In this document: in pieces, positions 5,855 through 9,415 of the stretch
Numbering within the stretch: the stretch's first letter is position 1
How the letters are laid out: each line of letters opens with the position of its first letter
Assembly: GCA_016867615.1 (NCBI GenBank)
Contig: VGJG01000041.1
Location: forward strand, 1 to 9,415
Direction of reading: 5' to 3'
Length of the DNA stretch: 9,415 nt
Source of the DNA: Candidatus Aminicenantota bacterium
GTDB taxonomy: Bacteria > Acidobacteriota > Aminicenantia > Aminicenantales > JAFGAV01
The notes under the pieces: model-generated
What the model saw: only the letters and a program-made list of their open reading frames with translations
The model's database searches: none
What the model was told of the DNA's origin: nothing
Made by a program: the position numbers and the translations under genes

Positions 5855-7703
5855 CCTTTCGACGCAAGGCCGACGGCCTCTTCATGTTCTTCCGCCCGAC
5901 TTTCACCAGCCCCTCGGCCCGGAACTCGAACACCCGGTCGGCGATGTCGAGCAGCGGCAGGCGGTGGGTGATGAGGATCGTCGTCCGGCCGCGGGCGACG
6001 GCCTTGAGCGCCTCCCCCAGGCTTTCTTCCGTGCGGCGGTCGAGGGCCGAGGTGGGCTCGTCCAGGATGAGCACGGCGGGGTCCTTGAGGAAGGCGCGCG
6101 CCAGGGAGATCCTCTGTTTCTGTCCGATGCTCAGCTGCGCGCCCCGCTCGCCCACGACGGTCCGGTAGCCCTTCTCCATGCGCAGGATGTCCTCGTGGAC
6201 CTGGGCCTTCCGGGCGGCCTCCTCGACTTCCGCCTGAGTCGCCTCCGGACGCCCGTACTTGATGTTGTTCTCCACGGTGTCGTTGAAGAGGAACGTCTCC
6301 TGGGAGACGACGGCCGTCCGGGCGCGGAGCCAGTCCGTATCGACCTCCCCCAGGTCCCGTCCGTCGAGCAGGATCGTTCCCCGCAGGGGCGCGTAGAACT
6401 TCAACACCAGGCTGATGAGGGTCGTTTTCCCGATGCCGCTGGCTCCCATGACGGCGATTTTTTCTCCCGGGGCGATGTTCAGGGAGACGTTCTTCAGGAC
6501 GGGCGGTCCGTTCTTGTAGGCGAAGCCGACTTTGCGGAACTGGAGCCGGCCGCGGATCTCCGCCGGCCGCAGCAGGCGCCGGGCGCTTTCCCGGCCGGGG
6601 GTCTCCGGAGCGATGGCGAACATCTCGTGCAGGCGGCCCATGGACAGAAACAGGTACTGCAGGGACAGGACCTGGTTGAAGATCCCTCCCAGCTGCCCCG
6701 TGAGCTGCAGGGAGTAGAGGGTGAAGGAGGTCAGGTCGCCGATGCTCATCGTCCCGCGCAGGACCTCGCGGCCGCACAGCCAGGTGATGAGCAGGCGGCT
6801 TCCCAGGTTGAGGGCCTGGAGGGCATAGCCGGCGAAGGAGGAGAGGAGGAGCCCTCGAAGCTGGAGGTCGATCACCTCCCGCATCTTTCCCGAGACCTTG
6901 GTCTTTTCCCTGTCCTCGGCGCCGTAGGATTTGACGACCTCGATTCCGGCCAGGGCCTGCTGGATGTCGCCGCTGATGTCGGCGTTCTTCTCCATCTGGC
7001 GATAGCTCAGGGAACGGGCCCGGACCATGACCAGGTAATTGATGAGGACGTTCACGGGGATGATGGCCAGAACCAGGAGGGTCATGCGGCGGTTGAGATG
7101 AAAGAGGATGAAGAAGCTGAAGAGGGGCGTCAGCAGGGTGCGGGCGAACTGGAGCAGGTACTGGGAAAAGAAGGTTTGGACGGCCGAGACGTCTCCGGTC
7201 AGCCGGGCCATGAGGTAGCCCGTCTGCTTTTCCTTGAAGATCGACAGGGGATAGCGCAGGACCCGGTCGAAGAGCTCGGTCTGGACCTTGAACGTCACGC
7301 CCGTGTTGAACCGGAAGTTGGCCAGATTCTGGAGGATGGACAGGACGCCCATGAGCAGGCCGAAGATCAGCCCGGTGACGACGACCAGGTTCAGGGAGCC
7401 CAGGACCCTCTCGACCAGGGGGCGGAGCGCTCCCAGGCCCAGGGAGTTCAGAATGGACAGGATGTCCGCCGCGTCTTTCTTGAGAAGGACGTTGTCGATC
7501 AGGACCTTCCCTCCCAGGGGGGAGACGGCGCTGATCCCCGAGGAGAAGAACATGAGCAGGAAACCCGCCAGGGCCGGCTTCCAGTAGGGCTTGACGAAGC
7601 GGACATAGAACAGCATGTCCTTGAGCTTGAAAGAAACCTTGACCGGCTCGGGGCGCTTGAGCGTGACCAGGAAGTAATCGCGGAAGAGCTTATTGAGGTT
7701 CAA
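5808..7703 (-). CDS. ABC exporter, fused membrane and ATPase domains (MsbA/LmrA-type half-transporter)
   Basis: A 631-residue half-transporter that should work as a homodimer in the inner membrane. The transmembrane domain covers about residues 42-345. The ATPase domain shows Walker A GASGIGKTT (420-428), Q-loop Gln468, signature LSIGQ (524-528; Ile where most have Gly), Walker B VLILDE (544-549) and H-loop His580. There is no N-terminal C39 peptidase domain, so it does not cleave leaders itself. Relatives flip lipid A precursors, export drugs or export peptides; the substrate cannot be assigned. A basic tail of about 35 residues follows the ATPase domain. The start is uncertain: TTG at 7703 has no Shine-Dalgarno sequence, and an ATG at residue 30 (just before the first membrane helix) is an alternative, preceded by AAGG. 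The frame is the same as that of the small upstream gene, separated only by that gene's TGA. The GT-C-like gene overlaps its end. Confidence 0.9.
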   Translation of the reverse strand: MNLNKLFRDYFLVTLKRPEPVKVSFKLKDMLFYVRFVKPYWKPALAGFLLMFFSSGISAVSPLGGKVLIDNVLLKKDAADILSILNSLGLGALRPLVERVLGSLNLVVVTGLIFGLLMGVLSILQNLANFRFNTGVTFKVQTELFDRVLRYPLSIFKEKQTGYLMARLTGDVSAVQTFFSQYLLQFARTLLTPLFSFFILFHLNRRMTLLVLAIIPVNVLINYLVMVRARSLSYRQMEKNADISGDIQQALAGIEVVKSYGAEDREKTKVSGKMREVIDLQLRGLLLSSFAGYALQALNLGSRLLITWLCGREVLRGTMSIGDLTSFTLYSLQLTGQLGGIFNQVLSLQYLFLSMGRLHEMFAIAPETPGRESARRLLRPAEIRGRLQFRKVGFAYKNGPPVLKNVSLNIAPGEKIAVMGASGIGKTTLISLVLKFYAPLRGTILLDGRDLGEVDTDWLRARTAVVSQETFLFNDTVENNIKYGRPEATQAEVEEAARKAQVHEDILRMEKGYRTVVGERGAQLSIGQKQRISLARAFLKDPAVLILDEPTSALDRRTEESLGEALKAVARGRTTILITHRLPLLDIADRVFEFRAEGLVKVGRKNMKRPSALRRKGGAVARTDETRSRQV

Positions 7704-7726
7704 CGCGGCGTCCGCTGAACGTCAGC
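7698..7726 (-). other. Alternative hairpins across the stop/start junction of two genes
   Basis: Read on the plus strand, GTTCA (7698-7702) pairs with TGAAC (7716-7720) and GCGG (7705-7708) with CCGC (7712-7715), a nine-pair stem with a two-base bulge that buries the TTG start of the ABC transporter. A competing stem GCTGA/TCAGC (7714-7718 with 7722-7726) covers the TGA of the upstream gene. The two share bases and cannot form together, so ribosome passage on the upstream gene could open the downstream start. Confidence 0.4.
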
Positions 7727-8063
7727 GTATCCTGTAGAACCACATCAGGGGCAGCCAGAGCTGATGGCCGTAGGGCAGCCGCTTGTGGTTCACCAGGACC
7801 TCGGTTTCGGGCCAGGAGTGGACGAGGCTGAAGAGCTCGAAGAGTTCGTCGACCTCGTCGGGCGTGTAGGTGGCCTGATGTCTCGTGAATTCCCCCCCGC
7901 CCTCGGTGCGGTATCCGGGACCCCTCCGGGCCAGGGCGACGGCCTTCTCGCCCTCCGGCCCCGTCTTAGGGAGGAAGACGAGGGTGATCTTGAAGGCCTT
8001 GGCCCGGTCGTCGGGATAGAGGATCTCCTCGAGCTTGTCCTTCAGGGCTTCTTCGTCCGGCAT
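7722..8063 (-). CDS. Small protein of unknown function
   Basis: A 113-residue protein I do not recognise. It starts MPDEEALKDKLEEIL, likely an amphipathic helix, has a mixed middle with a beta-like segment KITLVFLP (25-32), and ends in the aromatic, hydrophobic LWLPLMWFYRIR. No signal peptide, no clear membrane span and no cysteines are visible. It is probably a real gene: it sits directly behind a near-consensus promoter, reads into the ABC transporter gene 18 bases downstream in the same direction and frame, and has sensible amino acid composition. The ATG at 8063 lacks a Shine-Dalgarno sequence and lies only about three bases from the predicted transcription start, so translation may be leaderless. 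A role linked to the exporter is possible from position alone. Confidence 0.6.
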   Translation of the reverse strand: MPDEEALKDKLEEILYPDDRAKAFKITLVFLPKTGPEGEKAVALARRGPGYRTEGGGEFTRHQATYTPDEVDELFELFSLVHSWPETEVLVNHKRLPYGHQLWLPLMWFYRIR

Positions 8064-8072
8064 GGCGCTTCA

Positions 8073-8101
8073 CTTATATTCCAAGAGGGAGTTCTTGTCA
8101 A
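8073..8101 (-). promoter_or_regulatory. Near-consensus sigma70-like promoter for the small-protein/ABC/GT-C unit
   Basis: On the minus strand a perfect TTGACA (8101-8096) and TATAAG (8078-8073, one mismatch) are separated by 17 bases, the ideal spacing. Transcription should start near 8066, about three bases before the ATG at 8063. This is the best promoter in the window. Confidence 0.7.
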
Positions 8102-8169
8102 ACACACATGCGGCCGTTCTCTTCGACCGTCCCCTTTGCGGATCCATCGGTGTAATCAAGGCTTTTCCC

Positions 8170-8228
8170 CTGAGTTCCGGGGAAAGGGTTGAGGCGCCAT
8201 GCGCCGAAGCCCTTTCCCCGGACCTCAG
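8170..8228. repeat. Long hairpin behind queA
   Basis: CTGAGTTCCGGGGAAAGGG (8170-8188) and CCCTTTCCCCGGACCTCAG (8210-8228) pair over 19 positions with one mismatch. Inside, two more pairs (8189-8190 with 8208-8209), a tandem G-A/G-A mismatch (8191-8192, 8206-8207) and a five-base stem GGCGC/GCGCC (8193-8197, 8201-8205) with a CAT loop complete the structure. It begins ten bases after the queA stop on the minus strand. There is no T-run on that side (GGGGAAAAGCC), so it may act as an RNA 3'-end stabiliser or be a dispersed palindromic element rather than a simple terminator. Confidence 0.65.
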
Positions 8229-8237
8229 TTAAGGCCG

Positions 8238-9287
8238 CTATAGTATCAGCATACAGTCGCCGTAGCTGAAGAAGCGGTACTTCTCCCCGACCGCCCGGCG
8301 GTAGGCTTCGAGGAGGAATTCCCGGCCGGCGAAAGCCGCGGTCAGGATGAGGAGCGATGATTGAGGCAGGTGGAAATTCGTCAGGAGCCGGTCGACGACC
8401 TTGAATTCGAAGCCGGGACGGATGGTGATTCCGGCCCTGTCCCGTCCGGCGGGGACGCGCGCCCCCCCCGGGACGGCTTTGAGCGCCGCGCTCTCCAGGG
8501 CGCGGACGACCGTCGTTCCCACGGCCGTGACGGGCCGGCCGGCCCGTTTGGCGGCGTTGACCGTCCGGGCCGCGGGAAAGGGGATATGATAGTCCTCCCC
8601 AGCCAGGGACAGTTGTTCGACGTTCGGGGAGCGGAGGGGTTGAAACGTCGCCCACCCCACTTCCAGGGAAAGATACGCCGTCAGACCGCCCCGCTTTTTT
8701 ATCGCCCTCAGAAGCGAGGGGGTGAAATGCAGGCCGGCCGTCGGTGCGGCGATCGACCGTCCGCGTCGGGCGAAAACCGTCTGGTAGCGCGCCAGGTCCC
8801 GCGACCGAAGGGCGTCCGGCCTCTTTCCCCGGCGGATGTAGGGCGGCAGGGGCGCGTATCCCCGCCGCCTAAGGAAGCCGGGGATGTCCGACCGGCCGAA
8901 ATCCAGGGTCCTCCGGCCCTCCTCGCTGGCCGCCGCCACGCGGCCCTCGAGCCGGGGACCGAAGCGGATGACCGACCCGGGGGTCGCGCGCCGGGCGGGG
9001 CGGCACAGGACCTCCCACCGGCCCCGCTTCTCAGCGGGGCTCAGGAAAAGGAATTCGATGTCCGCCCCGTTCCTCTCGCCCCAGGCCCGGGCGGGAAGCA
9101 CGCGGGAGGCGTTGAAAACCAGGACGTCTCCCGGCGAGACGTGTTCGGCGAGGTCCTGGACGCGCGTCTCGCTGATGCCGCCCGTCCGCCGGTCGAGGAT
9201 CATCAGGCGCGAGGCGTCGCGGCGGGGCAGGGGATGCTGGGCGATGAGCTCCGGCGGCAGGGAGTAGTCGAAATCCGAGGTCAGCAC
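8238..9287 (-). CDS. queA: S-adenosylmethionine:tRNA ribosyltransferase-isomerase (QueA)
   Basis: A 349-residue protein of normal family length. QueA transfers and rearranges the ribosyl part of S-adenosylmethionine onto preQ1 in tRNA, making epoxyqueuosine at wobble position 34. Recognisable blocks run in the right order: SDFDYSLPPELIAQHP near the N terminus (4-19), FNASRVLPAR (58-67), YQTVFA and then APTAGLHFTP (168-190), VGTTVVRALE (256-265), ITIRPGFEFKVVDRLLTNFH (287-306) and YRFFSYGDCMLIL at the end. The GTG at 9285-9287 is the start because it places DFDY at the usual distance from the N terminus. The ribosome binding site is weak, and translation may depend on ribosomes finishing ruvB, whose stop lies 12 bases upstream. 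The ruvB-queA neighbourhood is common in bacteria. Confidence 0.95.
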   Translation of the reverse strand: MLTSDFDYSLPPELIAQHPLPRRDASRLMILDRRTGGISETRVQDLAEHVSPGDVLVFNASRVLPARAWGERNGADIEFLFLSPAEKRGRWEVLCRPARRATPGSVIRFGPRLEGRVAAASEEGRRTLDFGRSDIPGFLRRRGYAPLPPYIRRGKRPDALRSRDLARYQTVFARRGRSIAAPTAGLHFTPSLLRAIKKRGGLTAYLSLEVGWATFQPLRSPNVEQLSLAGEDYHIPFPAARTVNAAKRAGRPVTAVGTTVVRALESAALKAVPGGARVPAGRDRAGITIRPGFEFKVVDRLLTNFHLPQSSLLILTAAFAGREFLLEAYRRAVGEKYRFFSYGDCMLIL

Positions 9288-9299
9288 GTCTTCGGGGGG

Positions 9300-9415
9300 T
9301 CAGTCTTTAAAAAGTTTCTTTTGGGCCGGAACGGGTCGGGCATAGGGCAGGCCCAGATGCTCATAGGCCTTGGCCGTCAGCTTCCGTCCGCGGAGCGTCC
9401 GTTCCAGGAACCCGA
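9300..9415 (-). CDS. ruvB: Holliday junction branch migration helicase RuvB, C-terminal end only
   Basis: The last 37 codons of a gene that enters from the right edge, with TGA at 9300-9302. The residues GFLERTLRGRKLTAKAYEHL match the winged-helix end of RuvB, where GFL-x-RT-x-RGR touches DNA; the family usually has Pro where this one has Leu. A short basic tail ending KKLFKD follows. RuvB is the AAA+ motor that, with RuvA, drives branch migration during recombinational repair. The ATPase motifs lie outside the window. It directly precedes queA on the same strand. Confidence 0.88.
   Translation of the reverse strand, partial: GFLERTLRGRKLTAKAYEHLGLPYARPVPAQKKLFKD

Larger units (their letters stand above)
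8064..8237. other. Intergenic region between queA and the small-protein gene
   Basis: The 174-bp gap holds the promoter at 8073-8101, a stretch (8102-8169) in which I see nothing definite, and the long hairpin at 8170-8228. Open frames crossing it on the plus strand have no ribosome binding site and no recognisable product. Confidence 0.6.

Noticed and set aside
5670..7718. 682-codon open frame on the plus strand antisense to the ABC exporter
   Set aside because: Longer than the exporter itself, but Gln/Glu/Gly/Asp-rich without any fold signature; the minus strand carries every ABC motif in order.
7722..7724. TGA recoded as an amino acid, joining the small protein and the ABC exporter
   Set aside because: Several other genes in the window use TGA as a normal stop, and no selenocysteine-type element is evident; kept only as a junction worth checking.
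1..9415. CRISPR array, insertion sequence, tRNA or rRNA gene
   Set aside because: No regularly spaced direct repeats, no transposase-like frame with terminal repeats and no tRNA or rRNA sequence recognised on either strand.

Overview
The window is GC-rich bacterial chromosomal DNA. Every complete gene carries recognisable bacterial motifs, and TGA serves as an ordinary stop in many of them. Tryptophanase, two oxygen-sensitive radical-SAM enzymes and a SynChlorMet-type gene set suggest an anaerobe, perhaps a deltaproteobacterium-like or Acidobacteriota/Aminicenantes-like lineage. That placement is an inference; no marker here fixes the phylum.

Layout, left to right. (1) 1-325 (+): the 3' end of a tryptophanase gene. 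(2) 326-683: a 358-bp gap with several inverted repeats, a good sigma70-like promoter (561-590) and a leader with a small hairpin. (3) 684-4216 (+): a tight four-gene operon encoding a PqqD-like peptide chaperone, two different radical SAM/SPASM enzymes and an HPr-kinase-like P-loop protein. Gene content, order and local motifs match the poorly characterised SynChlorMet cassette (scmD, scmE, scmF, scmC), thought to modify a ribosomally made peptide whose precursor is unknown. (4) 4217-4270: a convergent intergenic region with a terminator. (5) 4271-8063 (-): a GT-C-like polytopic membrane protein, an MsbA-type ABC exporter and a small unrecognised protein, probably one transcription unit running right to left from a near-consensus promoter (8073-8101) that almost abuts the start codon. 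(6) 8064-8237: that promoter and a long imperfect hairpin behind queA. (7) 8238-9415 (-): queA and the 3' end of ruvB, a common bacterial pairing.

How the genes may work together. In the cassette, the PqqD-like protein would hold a precursor leader peptide and present it to the two radical-SAM enzymes. The P-loop protein would add a further, possibly kinase-type, step. No convincing precursor gene lies inside the cassette; one weak 35-codon candidate lies just upstream. The minus-strand exporter and membrane protein could act on a product or on envelope glycolipids, but they run in the opposite direction and nothing in the sequence ties them to the cassette. The main interest of the window is this orphan peptide-modification cassette with its missing substrate. 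The RNA and start-site oddities in the minus-strand unit come second.
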